Source: Hyphomicrobiales bacterium (GTDB lineage Bacteria > Pseudomonadota > Alphaproteobacteria > Rhizobiales > Beijerinckiaceae). From it: 64,000 nt of DNA. The notes under the pieces were generated by a model, which was given only the letters and a program-made list of their open reading frames with translations, was not told the DNA's origin and ran no database searches. This document shows positions 36,083-46,190 of the stretch, one piece after another. The position numbers were made by a program, and so were the translations under genes. The first letter of the stretch is position 1; each line of letters opens with the position of its first letter. Location: assembly GCA_017302635.1 (NCBI GenBank), contig JAFLCX010000001.1:992001-1056000 (forward strand), written 5' to 3'.

Positions 36083-37510
36083 ATGACTTATCCACGCGAT
36101 CTTGTCGGCTATGGCCAGAATGTTCCGCAGGCGAAATGGCCGAAGCGTGCCCGGGTCGCCCTGCAATTCGTGATCAATTACGAGGAAGGCGGCGAGAACA
36201 ACATCCTGCATGGCGATGCGGCATCGGAAGCGTTCCTGAGCGAGATTGTCGGTGCGCAACCCTGGCCGGGCATGCGGCATATGAACATGGAGTCGATCTA
36301 CGAATACGGCTCGCGCGCCGGGTTCTGGCGGCTCCACCGGATGTTCACCGAGCGCGCAATGCCGGTCACCGTGTTCGGCGTGGCTCACGCGATTATGCGC
36401 CACCCCGAGGCCGTCGCTGCGATGAATGAGGCCGGGTGGGAAATCGCCACGCATGGTCTGAAATGGATCGATTACCGCGACTTCGACTCCGCTGATGAGG
36501 CGCACCACATTGCCGAAGCCGTGCGCATCCATGCGGAGGTAGCGGGCCATCGCCCGCTCGGCATGTATCAGGGCCGGACGAGCACCAACACCTTACGACT
36601 GACGCAGGAGGAGGGGGGCTTTCTCTATTCCGCCGACAGCTATGCTGATGAATTGCCCTATTATGTCGAGGGTCCGAATGGCCGAGGCGGACATGGCCCG
36701 TTCCTGATCGTGCCCTACACGCTCGATGCCAACGACATGCGTTTTGCAACTCCGCAGGGGTTCAATGCCGGTGACCAGTTCTACGCCTACCTGAAAGACA
36801 GCTTCGACACCCTCTATGCCGAAGGCGAAGCGGCTCCGAAAATGATGTCGATCGGCCTGCATTGCCGTCTGGTCGGTCGCCCCGGTCGCGCCGCGGCGCT
36901 GGCGCGTTTCCTCGATTATGTGCAGGGTCACGAGCGGGTCTGGGTTGCAACCCGCCTCGATATCGCCCGGCATTGGGTGATGCACCATGCGCCGCCTGGC
37001 GGCTGGAAACCTTCCATGCTCTCGAAACCGCTTTTCTTGGAGAGATTCGGCGGCGTGTTCGAACATTCGCCCTGGATTGCGGAGAAGGCCTACGAAACCG
37101 GTCTGATACCGGAGAATGATACGGCCACCGGGCTTCACGCCGTGATGGTCGATGCCATGCGGAGCGGTTCGGAGAATGCCAGACGCGCGCTCATTCGCGC
37201 CCATCCCGATCTCGCGGGTCGGCTGGCCCTTGCAGGAGAGCTCACGGCAGATTCAACCAGCGAGCAGGCTTCAGCCGGACTGGATCGGCTGACTTCGGCG
37301 GAACTCGCGGAATTCACGGCCCTGAATGACGCCTACAAGGCGAAATTCGGCTTCCCCTTCATTCTGGCGGTCAAGGGACGCAGCAAGGCCGATATCATAC
37401 GTAGCTTTACATCAAGATTGAGTAATAATACTACGGATGAATTCACCACTGCTCTCGCCGAGATCGAGCGCATCGCGCTGCTCCGGCTGAAGGACATTTT
37501 GCCTGGATGA
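36083..37510 (+). CDS. Bifunctional PuuE allantoinase / OHCU decarboxylase
   Basis: This 475-residue fusion has an N-terminal part (1-308) that is a PuuE-type, polysaccharide-deacetylase-like allantoinase ([37 protein letters not shown]). The C-terminal part (about 312-475) is UraD-like ([46 protein letters not shown]). With UraH it takes hydroxyisourate through allantoin to allantoate. Codons around 37395-37440 are strikingly AT-rich for this genome. GGGAG precedes the ATG, and the stop overlaps pgi (ATGA). Confidence 0.92.
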   Translation: MTYPRDLVGYGQNVPQAKWPKRARVALQFVINYEEGGENNILHGDAASEAFLSEIVGAQPWPGMRHMNMESIYEYGSRAGFWRLHRMFTERAMPVTVFGVAHAIMRHPEAVAAMNEAGWEIATHGLKWIDYRDFDSADEAHHIAEAVRIHAEVAGHRPLGMYQGRTSTNTLRLTQEEGGFLYSADSYADELPYYVEGPNGRGGHGPFLIVPYTLDANDMRFATPQGFNAGDQFYAYLKDSFDTLYAEGEAAPKMMSIGLHCRLVGRPGRAAALARFLDYVQGHERVWVATRLDIARHWVMHHAPPGGWKPSMLSKPLFLERFGGVFEHSPWIAEKAYETGLIPENDTATGLHAVMVDAMRSGSENARRALIRAHPDLAGRLALAGELTADSTSEQASAGLDRLTSAELAEFTALNDAYKAKFGFPFILAVKGRSKADIIRSFTSRLSNNTTDEFTTALAEIERIALLRLKDILPG

Positions 37511-39114
37511 CCATAACCCGCGACCCTTCCAAGCTCGACTCAGCCTGGGCTCAACTCCGCGCTCATCATGCCGGGTTGTCCGGCACCCGCACATCCAGCC
37601 TGTTCGAGGCGGATCAGCGCCGTTTCGAGAGTTTCTCGGCTTCAGCCGGTGAGCTGCTGCTCGACTATTCGAAGTGCAAGCTCACCGTCGAGACACGGCG
37701 TCTTCTCGCAACGCTCGCAGATGTTGCGGGTGTTTCGGCATTGCGCGAGAAGATGTTCGCGGGCAACGCGATCAACCTCACCGAGAACCGCGCCGTGCTG
37801 CATGCCGCCATTCGGGCGCCCGAAGGCTCGGTGTTCCGTGTGGATGGACGAGATGTCATTCCGGATGTGCTTGGCGTTCGGGAAGCGTGTTTTGCCTATG
37901 CGAGGGCCGTGCGGGCGGGTGAGGCGCGTGGTGCCACCGGCGAGCGCTTCACCGATGTCGTCAATATTGGCATTGGCGGCTCGGACCTGGGGCCAGTCAT
38001 GGCCGTCGAGGCCTTGCGAGCCTTTCACGATGGTCCGCGCCTGCATTTCGTTTCGAACGTCGACGGCGCTCATCTGGCCGATGTGCTGCGGGGTCTGGAG
38101 CCCGCGCGTACGCTCGTGATCGTCGCGTCCAAGACCTTCACCACCATCGAAACCATGACCAATGCCCGCTCGGCGCGTTTCTGGCTCGCCGGGGCGTTGG
38201 GTGAAGAAGCCGTGGGAGATCATTTCGTTGCCGTTTCGACTGCGCGCGAGAAGGTCGAGACTTTCGGCATCCCGGCCTCGCGCATGTTCGGCTTCTGGGA
38301 TTGGGTCGGCGGGCGTTACTCGCTGTGGTCGGCAATCGGCTTGCCGCTGATGCTGGCGATCGGCCCAGAGCGTTTTGCCGAATTTCTCTCCGGCGGCCAC
38401 GCGATGGACCGGCATTTCCGCGAGTCGGCGTCTGAGCGGAACCTGCCGATTCTGATGGGGCTCATCGGTATCTGGCATCGCAATCTGTGCGGATATGCGA
38501 GCCGGGCCGTCATTCCCTATGCCCAGCGTCTGGCGCGGTTCGCGGCCTACCTTCAGCAGCTCGATATGGAATCGAACGGCAAACAGGTGCAGCGCGACGG
38601 ATCGCCGGTGACGAGTGCGACCGGCCCCATTGTCTGGGGCGAACCCGGCACCAACGGCCAGCATGCTTTTTTTCAGCTGATTCATCAGGGCACCGACATC
38701 ATCCCCGTTGAATTTCTGCTGGGCGCGCAAGGCGAGGATGACCCCGCTCTCGCCGCCCATCAGCCCTTGCTGGTCGCGAATTGTCTCGCGCAATCACAGG
38801 CTTTGATGCTGGGGCGCAATCTCGAGGAGGCGAATGGCAATCCGCATCGCGTGTTCAAGGGCGACCGTCCCTCGATCACCCTACTTTACCCGAAACTGAC
38901 GCCTTTCGTGCTCGGCCAGCTCATTGCGCTCTACGAGCATCGCGTCTTTGTGGAAGCGGCGATCTGGAACATCAACGCCTACGATCAATGGGGCGTTGAA
39001 CTCGGTAAGGAACTCGCCACTCGCCTCGAAAATCCGGTGAAAACCGGTCAGGGGCTCGACGCGCTTGATGGCTCGACCGCCGGGCTTCTGCGCGCGATCC
39101 GGGCGCTTTCCTGA
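37507..39114 (+). CDS. pgi: Glucose-6-phosphate isomerase
   Basis: The 535-residue enzyme interconverts glucose-6-phosphate and fructose-6-phosphate. [11 protein letters not shown], the catalytic region GLIGIWHRN, and the C-terminal [20 protein letters not shown] with the active-site Lys are all present, and length is normal. It is translationally coupled by a 4-bp overlap to the purine-degradation fusion, an unexpected partner. Confidence 0.96.
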   Translation: MTITRDPSKLDSAWAQLRAHHAGLSGTRTSSLFEADQRRFESFSASAGELLLDYSKCKLTVETRRLLATLADVAGVSALREKMFAGNAINLTENRAVLHAAIRAPEGSVFRVDGRDVIPDVLGVREACFAYARAVRAGEARGATGERFTDVVNIGIGGSDLGPVMAVEALRAFHDGPRLHFVSNVDGAHLADVLRGLEPARTLVIVASKTFTTIETMTNARSARFWLAGALGEEAVGDHFVAVSTAREKVETFGIPASRMFGFWDWVGGRYSLWSAIGLPLMLAIGPERFAEFLSGGHAMDRHFRESASERNLPILMGLIGIWHRNLCGYASRAVIPYAQRLARFAAYLQQLDMESNGKQVQRDGSPVTSATGPIVWGEPGTNGQHAFFQLIHQGTDIIPVEFLLGAQGEDDPALAAHQPLLVANCLAQSQALMLGRNLEEANGNPHRVFKGDRPSITLLYPKLTPFVLGQLIALYEHRVFVEAAIWNINAYDQWGVELGKELATRLENPVKTGQGLDALDGSTAGLLRAIRALS

Positions 39115-39118
39115 TCGT

Positions 39119-40081
39119 TCAGCGATGAGCCTCGACGCGCTCGAACTGGCCGTGCTTCCGGAACCGGTAAAGGTAGCTCGGGACGACCGATTCAATCGTG
39201 GTCGGCGTGATGCCGAGCCCCGGTAGCGTGCGCTTCTCGGCCTGCGCATTGGCACTCACCACATTGTCTGTTTCGAGCATGCGCACCTGATCAACGGTGA
39301 GCAGGGGCGCAGGCAGCAATTCCAGCACGCTGGCCTGAAGACGGGCAATGGCGAAAGGCACCGGCACCAGCGGGCGCGAGCGACCTGTAGTTTCAAGGAT
39401 GTACTCCATCAACGCCTTGAAGCTCTTCACATCCGGGCCGCCGAGTTCATAGGTCGCACCAGGCCTCGCGCGACCTTCGAGGACACGGACAATCGCTTCA
39501 GCGACATCGCCAACATAGACGGGCTGGAACTTCGTCTCGCCTCCGCCGATCAGCGGCAGGAAAGGCATGAAACGCGCCATGCTCGCGAAACGGTTGAAGA
39601 ACTGGTCTTCTGGCCCGAAAACAATCGAGGGTCGCACAATGACGGCCGCCGGAAAAGCGGCCAGCGTTGCCGCCTCGCCGGCGGCTTTCGAGCGGGCATA
39701 ATCGGCTGAAGAATGCGCATCAGCGCCAATCGCCGACATCTGCACGAGGGTTGCAACCCCCGCTTTTGCCGCGGCTTCGGCAACAATGCGCGGACCCTGC
39801 GCCTGAACGGCCGAAAAGGTCTGCCGGCCACCCTCATGCAGGATACCGACCAGATTGACCACCGCATCGGCGCCATCCAGGGCATGCGCGACCGAATCGG
39901 GATAGCGCAGGTTGGCCTGAACAGCATGAATCTGCCCGACAGCCCCCAGAGGCTGGAGATGCCGGGCCAGATCTGGCCGGCGCACAGCGGCGCGGATGCG
40001 CCAGCCACGCTTCGCCAGCGCCTGTGTCAGGTGCCGACCGATAAACCCCGAACCGCCGAAAATCGTAACCAGCCGCGACAT
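39119..40081 (-). CDS. NDUFA9-like SDR-family protein (complex I-associated)
   Basis: The 320-residue atypical short-chain dehydrogenase has the dinucleotide-binding motif TIFGGSGFIGRHL, NLVGIL and YARSKAAGE, with Tyr and Lys spaced as in SDR enzymes. It matches the bacterial NDUFA9 group, relatives of the accessory complex I subunit. It probably binds NADPH; the enzymatic role is unclear. Convergent with pgi, 4 bp apart. Confidence 0.87.
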   Translation of the reverse strand: MSRLVTIFGGSGFIGRHLTQALAKRGWRIRAAVRRPDLARHLQPLGAVGQIHAVQANLRYPDSVAHALDGADAVVNLVGILHEGGRQTFSAVQAQGPRIVAEAAAKAGVATLVQMSAIGADAHSSADYARSKAAGEAATLAAFPAAVIVRPSIVFGPEDQFFNRFASMARFMPFLPLIGGGETKFQPVYVGDVAEAIVRVLEGRARPGATYELGGPDVKSFKALMEYILETTGRSRPLVPVPFAIARLQASVLELLPAPLLTVDQVRMLETDNVVSANAQAEKRTLPGLGITPTTIESVVPSYLYRFRKHGQFERVEAHR

Positions 40082-40135
40082 GCGAAAACCCCGTCCCCAA
40101 TGTTTCGTTCGGTCTATTCAATTCGGAGCGGCGGA

Positions 40136-40507
40136 TCAATCGGCTCGAAGGCTGGAACCGGTTTTCGGGCGCCATCTGCGAGGTATCGCGCTCATCACCG
40201 GAACAGGCTCGCGCAGGCCGCGCCTCGGCGGCTCACGCGGCTCTTCCTCTTTCGGCATCATCATGATCGCGCCACCCATCGAGACGGAGGCGAAGGTCGT
40301 GATGGATCCCATGGTGAGGAGCGAAAGGCCCACGACCCATTCGCCCGTTCGGGAGAGCAAGGAATGGATGCCGGCAACATCGAGGACCAGAAGCCCCGCG
40401 ACAAAGGCAACCCCGAGCACTGCACCCGCGACACCATGAATGACGAGCAGGCGGAAAAGCGGATTGGCAGGCAACAGCCCTCGTTTTGATGCGGAGTGAC
40501 GCGCCAC
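40136..40507 (-). CDS. Small two-TM membrane protein of unknown function
   Basis: This 123-residue protein starts at GTG 40507, seven nt after AAAGGAG. Two hydrophobic helices (about 17-42 and 54-78) are followed by a Pro/Arg/Glu-rich cytosolic tail. No family recognised. A longer frame upstream would read through tRNA-Leu and is rejected. Confidence 0.6.
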   Translation of the reverse strand: MARHSASKRGLLPANPLFRLLVIHGVAGAVLGVAFVAGLLVLDVAGIHSLLSRTGEWVVGLSLLTMGSITTFASVSMGGAIMMMPKEEEPREPPRRGLREPVPVMSAIPRRWRPKTGSSLRAD

Positions 40508-40625
40508 GGCAAGCTCCTTTCCCACTCGATTGGGCCACGGGGATTGTGCGCTCCGAAAGGAAGTTCGGCAACTCGTCTTTCGACCGTTGACAATCGCCCG
40601 GCGAACGACCATTGAAACGCCCCGT

Positions 40626-40710
40626 GCCCAGGTGGCGGAATTGGTAGACGCGCTGGTTTCAGGTACCAGTGGGTAACACCGTGGAGGTTCGAGTCCTCTC
40701 CTGGGCACCA
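40626..40710 (+). tRNA. tRNA-Leu (anticodon CAG)
   Basis: The 85-nt gene starts GCCCAGGTGGCGGAATTGG. The anticodon loop TTCAGGT gives CAG. A long variable arm, T-loop GGTTCGAGTCC, acceptor CCTGGGC, discriminator A and encoded CCA complete it. Confidence 0.95.
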
Positions 40711-40781
40711 TCTCACCCTTCGCAGGTGTTCGCTCCGCGCGTGACAGACGGAAAACGCGCGCTGCTCGCTCCGGATTACGG

Positions 40782-42077
40782 CTATCCGGAATAACCGAAC
40801 TGGCGAGGCAGCCAGAGCACCGTTTCGGGGAAAATGATCATTACAAGCAGCGTAACGATCAGGGTCGCGACCCAGGGCCAGATGGCCTTGATGATCACCT
40901 TGAGTGGAATGCCCGTGACCGCGTTGAGCACAAAGAGCAGAACGCCGTAGGGCGGAGTGATCAGCCCGATCATGCAATTGACGACCGACACCACTCCGAA
41001 ATGCACAAGGTCGATCCCGAGCGCCTTCGCGGTCGGGATGAAGACCGGGAGGATAACGAGGATGATGGTCGCGGCATCGAGAATGGTGCCCAGCACCAGA
41101 AACAGCACATTCAGCATCAGCAGGAAAACGAGCGGGGATATGTCCACCCCCTTCATCAGCTGTTGCACCTGCGCGGGGATATTCTCGCTCGCGACGATGT
41201 AGTTGAAGATCAGTGCCGAGCCGATGATGAGGCCGACCGAGGCTGACGAGCGCACACTGTCATGCATCACCCGGCGGATGCTGCTGAAGGACAGGGCGCG
41301 ATAGAAGAACGCCGCCACCAGAAAGGCGTAGGCCGCCGCAATCGCCGCAGCTTCCGTCGGCGTTGTCGCACCGCCATAGATGCCGGCCAGCAGGATCACC
41401 GGCATCAGGAGCGCGGGAAGGGCCTTGAGGGTGACCGCTGGGATCTCGCGCAGCGGAACTGGCTCCTCGAGCGGCACATTCATCTTGTGCGCCATGTAGG
41501 AATTGAGCGCCATCATCGCTGCCGTCATCATCAGGCCAGGAATGACGCCGCCGAGGAACAGATAGCCGATCGAGGCATCTGAAACGATGGAATACAGCAC
41601 CATCGGGATAGAAGGCGGGATGATCGGGCCGATCACGGCGGTCGCTGCCGTAATGGCTGCTGCATAGCCGAGCGGATAGCGATTGTCCTTGATCATCATG
41701 TTGATGGACATCTTGCCCATGCCGACAATATCGGCGACCGCCGAGCCGGACATGCCAGCGAAGATCAGGCTGGTGACGACATTCACATGCCCGAGTCCGC
41801 CCTTGAGGCGTCCGACAATCGCCAGACAGAACGCGGTGAGACGATCCGAGATCGTGCCGGCATTCATGAAATTCGCGGCCACGATAAAGAGCGGGATCGC
41901 GAGGATCACGAAGCTGTCATAGAGCCCCTGGATGATCTGCTCGGCGGCGAGGCCGAGGTCCTGTCCCTTGACCGCGAGGTAGACGATGGCCGAAACGATC
42001 ATCGCGAGCGGGATCGGCGAACCGATTGTTGCCAGCGTGACAAGCGCCATCAGGCAGCAGAACAGCGGCAGACTCAT
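40782..42077 (-). CDS. TRAP transporter large permease, DctM family (system 2)
   Basis: The 431-residue permease has about 12 TM helices of the DctM/elevator fold. IPLFIVAANFMNAGTISDRL, FAGMSGSAVADI and PIIPPSIPMVLY are conserved transport loops. The ATG at 42077 overlaps the DctQ stop (ATGA). A CCGGAT/ATCCGG hairpin overlaps its stop codon (40771-40789). Confidence 0.93.
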   Translation of the reverse strand: MSLPLFCCLMALVTLATIGSPIPLAMIVSAIVYLAVKGQDLGLAAEQIIQGLYDSFVILAIPLFIVAANFMNAGTISDRLTAFCLAIVGRLKGGLGHVNVVTSLIFAGMSGSAVADIVGMGKMSINMMIKDNRYPLGYAAAITAATAVIGPIIPPSIPMVLYSIVSDASIGYLFLGGVIPGLMMTAAMMALNSYMAHKMNVPLEEPVPLREIPAVTLKALPALLMPVILLAGIYGGATTPTEAAAIAAAYAFLVAAFFYRALSFSSIRRVMHDSVRSSASVGLIIGSALIFNYIVASENIPAQVQQLMKGVDISPLVFLLMLNVLFLVLGTILDAATIILVILPVFIPTAKALGIDLVHFGVVSVVNCMIGLITPPYGVLLFVLNAVTGIPLKVIIKAIWPWVATLIVTLLVMIIFPETVLWLPRQFGYSG

Positions 42078-42589
42078 TGGACATGATACCCGTCGCCGAC
42101 GGTCCGGCTGTCGAGTTCTAAGGGGTCGGCACCCCGCACCAGCAGCCAGGCACGCCAGAGATACCGCGCCACCATCATGATGGCGAACACACCATAGATG
42201 CTGAACACGATATCGAGCCGGATACCGATCACGGCGCTGCGTTTGATCTGGTAGAAATCGATATAGCTCCAGGTCGCAGGAAGAGCCGCCAGCATTCCAC
42301 CGCCGATCGCAATGGCCGAGACAAGCGCGAATCCGCGCCGCATGCCCCGGCTCACCGAGAGGTAGAGCACATCGAAGCGCACATGATCCTTTTCCTGAAG
42401 GACAAAGGCCCCACCCCAGAACACGACCCAGAGCCAGAGCGTGAGGCAGGCTTCCAGCGTCCACGGCACGCTGACTTCAAAAATATAGCGCGCCGCGATC
42501 TGGATCAGGAAAACGACGAACAGCGCGCCCAGCAGCAGGGAGGCGATGTCCATCGCCAGAAGACGCAGCCGGGCCACAACCTTCGCCAT
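42074..42589 (-). CDS. TRAP transporter small permease, DctQ family (system 2)
   Basis: The 171-residue four-TM subunit has RYIFEVSVPWTLEACLTLWLWVVFWG, the DctQ core motif, then a charged loop KDHVRFDVL. The start at 42589 follows GAGGGGG. It lies 106 bp after dctP, with a strong hairpin between. Confidence 0.88.
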   Translation of the reverse strand: MAKVVARLRLLAMDIASLLLGALFVVFLIQIAARYIFEVSVPWTLEACLTLWLWVVFWGGAFVLQEKDHVRFDVLYLSVSRGMRRGFALVSAIAIGGGMLAALPATWSYIDFYQIKRSAVIGIRLDIVFSIYGVFAIMMVARYLWRAWLLVRGADPLELDSRTVGDGYHVQ

Positions 42590-42659
42590 CTTGTCCCCCT
42601 CAGGTTTCGACCGACCCGACATGCCGATTGACCGGATACAGGGACGAAATCGGGAATCC

Positions 42660-42690
42660 GAGCGGCTGTCGCGCAGAGCGGCAGCCGCTC
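42660..42690 (-). promoter_or_regulatory. Intercistronic stem-loop dctP-dctQ (system 2)
   Basis: A perfect 9-bp inverted repeat (GAGCGGCTG / CAGCCGCTC) with a 13-nt loop begins 5 bp after the dctP stop. No T-run follows. It is likely a 3'-end stabiliser or partial terminator giving more receptor than permease. Confidence 0.65.
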
Positions 42691-42695
42691 CTCCA

Positions 42696-43694
42696 TCACT
42701 TCACAGCGTTGATTTTTTCCAGCATCCCCGCCGGCCAATCCTTCGCGAATTTCGAGGCGAGGTAATCGGCCTGAACCTTCTTGCGGAAGGCATCGACATC
42801 CGGCGTGTAGACCTTGAGGCCCTTCTCCTTGAAGAAGCTCTCGAGTTCAGCTTCGAGCGCGAGCTGCTTCTTGCGGCCCGATTCGGCTGCATCATCGGCC
42901 GCCTTCTGCATGATGGCCTGCTGGGCAGGCGTGAAACGGTCCCAGACCTTTTTCGAGATCGCGATGTAGTTCTGGTCGACGAGATGGCTCGTCAGCACGA
43001 TCTGCTTGGTGACCTCGAAGAATTTTGAGTCCCGCACGGTCGGCAGCGGGTTGTCCTGACCATCGACGGCGCCGGTCTGGAGTGCCGTATAGATCTCCGT
43101 GAACGCGACCGGCAGCGGATTCGCTCCGAGAGCCTGCCCGAGGAACAGCCAGGCTTCCGTGCCCGGCATGCGCAGCTTCACGCCCGCAAGATCCGCCGGG
43201 GTCTTGATCTCCTTCTCGGTGCGCAGGTTCACCTGCCGCCGGCCGAGATACATGACCGAGAGCAGTTTCACGCCGAGGCGATCCTCGGTGATCTTCTTGA
43301 GGTCGTTCATCAGCGGATCGGCGAACACCTTCTTCTGGTGGTCGGCATCGCGCAGCAGGTAGCCTGCCGTGAAAATCGACCAGCCGGGAATGAGTGTCGC
43401 GAGTTCCTGCGGCGAGGTGATCGACATTTCGAGGTTGCCGCGCGCAATCGCCTCGAGTTCGGTGCCCTGCTTGAAGAGCGTGGCGTTCCAGTGCGGCTGG
43501 AGCGTCGCGAAATCCTTGATGGCCGGGCCGAAGACCTCCGCCATCGCCACCGCGCGCTGGTCTGTCGGTGTCATGGGGGCAGAGAGGCGCAGCGTCACGC
43601 CTTGTGCGCTGGCTGCTGTCAGGCCCGCGCAGAATGCGAGGCCTGCAAAACCCGCGGATTTGAAAAGTGCTCGGCGGTTGAGCGCGTTCGACAT
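42696..43694 (-). CDS. TRAP transporter receptor, DctP family (system 2)
   Basis: The 332-residue periplasmic protein has a signal region (NRRALFKSAGFAGLAFC, cleavage near SAQG). DctP blocks include LRMPGTEAWLFLGQALGANP with the ligand-binding Arg, and FTEIYTALQTGAVDGQDNP. GGGAGGG precedes the ATG at 43694. The ligand is probably an organic acid. Confidence 0.92.
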   Translation of the reverse strand: MSNALNRRALFKSAGFAGLAFCAGLTAASAQGVTLRLSAPMTPTDQRAVAMAEVFGPAIKDFATLQPHWNATLFKQGTELEAIARGNLEMSITSPQELATLIPGWSIFTAGYLLRDADHQKKVFADPLMNDLKKITEDRLGVKLLSVMYLGRRQVNLRTEKEIKTPADLAGVKLRMPGTEAWLFLGQALGANPLPVAFTEIYTALQTGAVDGQDNPLPTVRDSKFFEVTKQIVLTSHLVDQNYIAISKKVWDRFTPAQQAIMQKAADDAAESGRKKQLALEAELESFFKEKGLKVYTPDVDAFRKKVQADYLASKFAKDWPAGMLEKINAVK

Positions 43695-43849
43695 CGTGGT
43701 TCCCTCCCGAAAATCGCTTCTTGCCACTCTCGTTCGGTGGCTCGGAGTGCAATCTGGCACGCCTTGAGGCCGATCGCCAAGCCCTTCGACGGCCATCTGA
43801 CCCAATATTGTACGAAATAGTTAGTTTTAGAGCGGGACGAACTCGAGCC

Positions 43850-45055
43850 TCATGCGCCGTCCGTGACGCGGCGGACGAGGTCTGGCCTGCCGGCAAGGTC
43901 CGGCAACAACGTGATTCCGTGGCCGGGACGCTTCAGATCGACGCTGACCTGCCCTTGCCTCACTTCCGGCAATCCCTCGGCAAGTTCCGTGTACCAGCCG
44001 GTGTAGAAAGCGCGCACGCTCTCCTGGATGAGCGCATTGCGGGCGTGCAGCGAGAAATGGCATGATGCGGCATAAACGACCGGTCCGGTGCAATCATGCG
44101 GCGCCACCGGCACATGCCAGGCCTCTGCCATGCCGGCGATCTTGCGAGCCTCCGAAAGGCCGCCGCACCACGACAGATCCAGCATGACCACACCCGCAGC
44201 CCCCGTCGCGAGATATTCTCTGAAAGCATGCGTGTAAGAGAGGGTCTCCGAAGCGCAGACCCAGGCTTTCGAGTGTTGCGCGTAGTCCTTGAGGTCGCCC
44301 ACATTGTCGAGCCGGAACGGGTCCTCGTGCCAGTAAGTGTCGAATTCCGCGAGCCTTTCGGCAAGTTTTTTCGCCATGGGAAGGGACCACAGCGAGTGAA
44401 ACTCGACCATGATGTCCATGCGATCGCCCACCGCCTTGCGGATGAGCCGGAACGGCTCCAGCGCGGTTTTCAGTTCCTCGGCTGTGATATCCCAGCCGCC
44501 GGAACGCTCGGCGGCAATATCGAACGGCCATATTTTCATGCCCGTGATGCCCTGCTCGAGCAACGAATAAGCCAGCTCATCGGCCCGGTTCAGGAAGGCG
44601 TCGAGGTCTTCGTAGGGTCCGCCCTGCGCGCCAACATGCCAGTTGGCGACCGACTGGGCGCGTGCATCACGGATATACTTGTAGCCGGCGCAAGTGTTGT
44701 AGACGCGGATGGAATCGCGGCTGCGTCCGCCGAGCATGTCGCAAAGCGGCTTGCCATGCGCCTTGCCGAAGAGATCCCACAACGCGATATCGATGGCCGA
44801 ATTGCCACGCGTCTCAGCACCCGCTGAGCGCCAGCCAAGATAGTAGCCCGAAAGCTTAGCGTTGATCTGCTCGATCTGCAGCGGGTCCATCCCGATGATC
44901 TTGAGAGCCACAGTCTCGTGCAGATAGGCTTCCACGGCCTTGGGGCCGAGAAATGTCTCGCCAAGTCCGATCAGCCCTTCATCCGTGTGCAGTTGCACGA
45001 AAATGATGTTGCCGAATTCCTCGACCCGGATGGTTTCCAGTGCAGTGATTTTCAT
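43850..45055 (-). CDS. Mandelate racemase/muconate lactonizing enzyme family protein
   Basis: This 401-residue enolase-superfamily protein has an N-terminal capping domain, then a barrel. Putative metal ligands lie in VEFHSLWSLP, WHEDPFR and ASETL, with a general acid/base candidate in PHDCTGPV. This motif set resembles acid-sugar dehydratases such as gluconate/galactonate types; substrate unassigned. It follows dctP of system 3 by 92 bp and probably degrades the imported compound. Confidence 0.85.
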   Translation of the reverse strand: MKITALETIRVEEFGNIIFVQLHTDEGLIGLGETFLGPKAVEAYLHETVALKIIGMDPLQIEQINAKLSGYYLGWRSAGAETRGNSAIDIALWDLFGKAHGKPLCDMLGGRSRDSIRVYNTCAGYKYIRDARAQSVANWHVGAQGGPYEDLDAFLNRADELAYSLLEQGITGMKIWPFDIAAERSGGWDITAEELKTALEPFRLIRKAVGDRMDIMVEFHSLWSLPMAKKLAERLAEFDTYWHEDPFRLDNVGDLKDYAQHSKAWVCASETLSYTHAFREYLATGAAGVVMLDLSWCGGLSEARKIAGMAEAWHVPVAPHDCTGPVVYAASCHFSLHARNALIQESVRAFYTGWYTELAEGLPEVRQGQVSVDLKRPGHGITLLPDLAGRPDLVRRVTDGA

Positions 45056-45080
45056 GGGGCCCTCCGGTCAGGAAACAGAT

Positions 45081-45110
45081 GATGCCGCCCCGGGAGAAGG
45101 GAGCGGCATC
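45081..45110 (-). promoter_or_regulatory. Intercistronic stem-loop dctP-enolase family gene (system 3)
   Basis: A perfect 8-bp inverted repeat (GATGCCGC / GCGGCATC) with a 14-nt pyrimidine-rich loop (minus-strand reading) lies 37 bp after the dctP stop. Only a short T-poor tail follows. Confidence 0.55.
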
Positions 45111-45147
45111 ACCATCTTTCAACGTCTGTCGAGACGCCTCAAGGTTG

Positions 45148-46152
45148 TCAGTTGGTGCCACGCACCTTGGCGAGTGCAGCCTGCATGCGATCAACCGTTT
45201 CCGCACCCACGACCGGCTTCGCACGCTCGTAGACCGGCTTCACCACCTCGCGCATCCGGGCCTGCTGCTCCGGCGAGATCAGGTTGATGCGCATGCCCTG
45301 CTTGGTGAGATTGGCGAGTGCCGTCTCGCCCTGGGCGCGCGAGACCTTGCGCTGCTCGGCCTGCCCTTCGGCCGCGCAATCGGTCAGTGCCTTCTTCTCA
45401 TCTGCCGAAAGCTGGTCAAACAGCGACTTCGAGTAAAGCACCATGAACGGCGTGTAGGCGTGGCGCGTAACCGAGAGGAAGCGCTGAACCTCGTAGAATT
45501 TCGAGGTATCGATGGTCACGAACGGGTTTTCCTGCCCGTCGATGGCCTTCGTTTCGAGAGCCGCAAACACTTCCTGGAACGCCATGGGGATCGCGTTGGC
45601 ACCGACAGTCTTGAAGGTGTCGAGGAAGATGTTGTTCTGCATCACGCGCACCTTGAGGCCCGCGAAATCCTCCGGTTTCTCCACCGGTTTCTTCGAATTT
45701 GTGAGGTTGCGGAAGCCGTTCTCCCAATAGGAGAGATTCACGAGGCCAACGCCGGGCATCTTGTCAGAGATGTATTTGCCAAATTCGCCATCGAGAATGG
45801 CATCGGCTTCCTTCTCATTGCCGAACAGGAACGGCAGGTCGAACACACCGAGATCCGGCAGGATGCCGATCAGCGGCGAGGTCGAGGTGATGACCATCTC
45901 CTGTGTGCCCGAGCGCAGGGCCTGCGTGGCCTGAAGATCGCCACCAAGCGCGCCGCCCCAGAAGGCCTGGAGCTTCATCTTGCCGCCCGATTTCGTCGCG
46001 AGGCACGCCGTCATCTTGGCGACGCCGTTGCCGACCGGGTGATCCTGATTCACGCCGTTCGAGACGCGGATCGTGCGATCGGCAAACTGGGCCTGCGCAG
46101 CGCCGGTCATGAGTGCCAGCACGCCGACGGCAGCGAGTAGGGTCTTCTTCAT
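45148..46152 (-). CDS. TRAP transporter receptor, DctP family (system 3)
   Basis: The 334-residue protein has a clear signal peptide (MKKTLLAAVGVLALMTGAAQA). It contains LPFLFGNEKEADAILDG, LKVRVMQNNIFLDTFKTVGANA with the conserved ligand Arg, and AFQEVFAALETKAIDGQENP. In this operon the receptor comes after the permeases, 38 bp downstream of dctM. Confidence 0.92.
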   Translation of the reverse strand: MKKTLLAAVGVLALMTGAAQAQFADRTIRVSNGVNQDHPVGNGVAKMTACLATKSGGKMKLQAFWGGALGGDLQATQALRSGTQEMVITSTSPLIGILPDLGVFDLPFLFGNEKEADAILDGEFGKYISDKMPGVGLVNLSYWENGFRNLTNSKKPVEKPEDFAGLKVRVMQNNIFLDTFKTVGANAIPMAFQEVFAALETKAIDGQENPFVTIDTSKFYEVQRFLSVTRHAYTPFMVLYSKSLFDQLSADEKKALTDCAAEGQAEQRKVSRAQGETALANLTKQGMRINLISPEQQARMREVVKPVYERAKPVVGAETVDRMQAALAKVRGTN

Positions 46153-46190
46153 GGTAACCTCCCTGAGAAACTGCGGAATTTTTCCGCTGG

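Noticed and set aside
40508..40711. N-terminal extension of the small membrane protein (PRRGLEPPRCYP)
   Set aside because: It is a read-through of the tRNA-Leu gene on the opposite strand; the GTG at 40507 has its own ribosome site.
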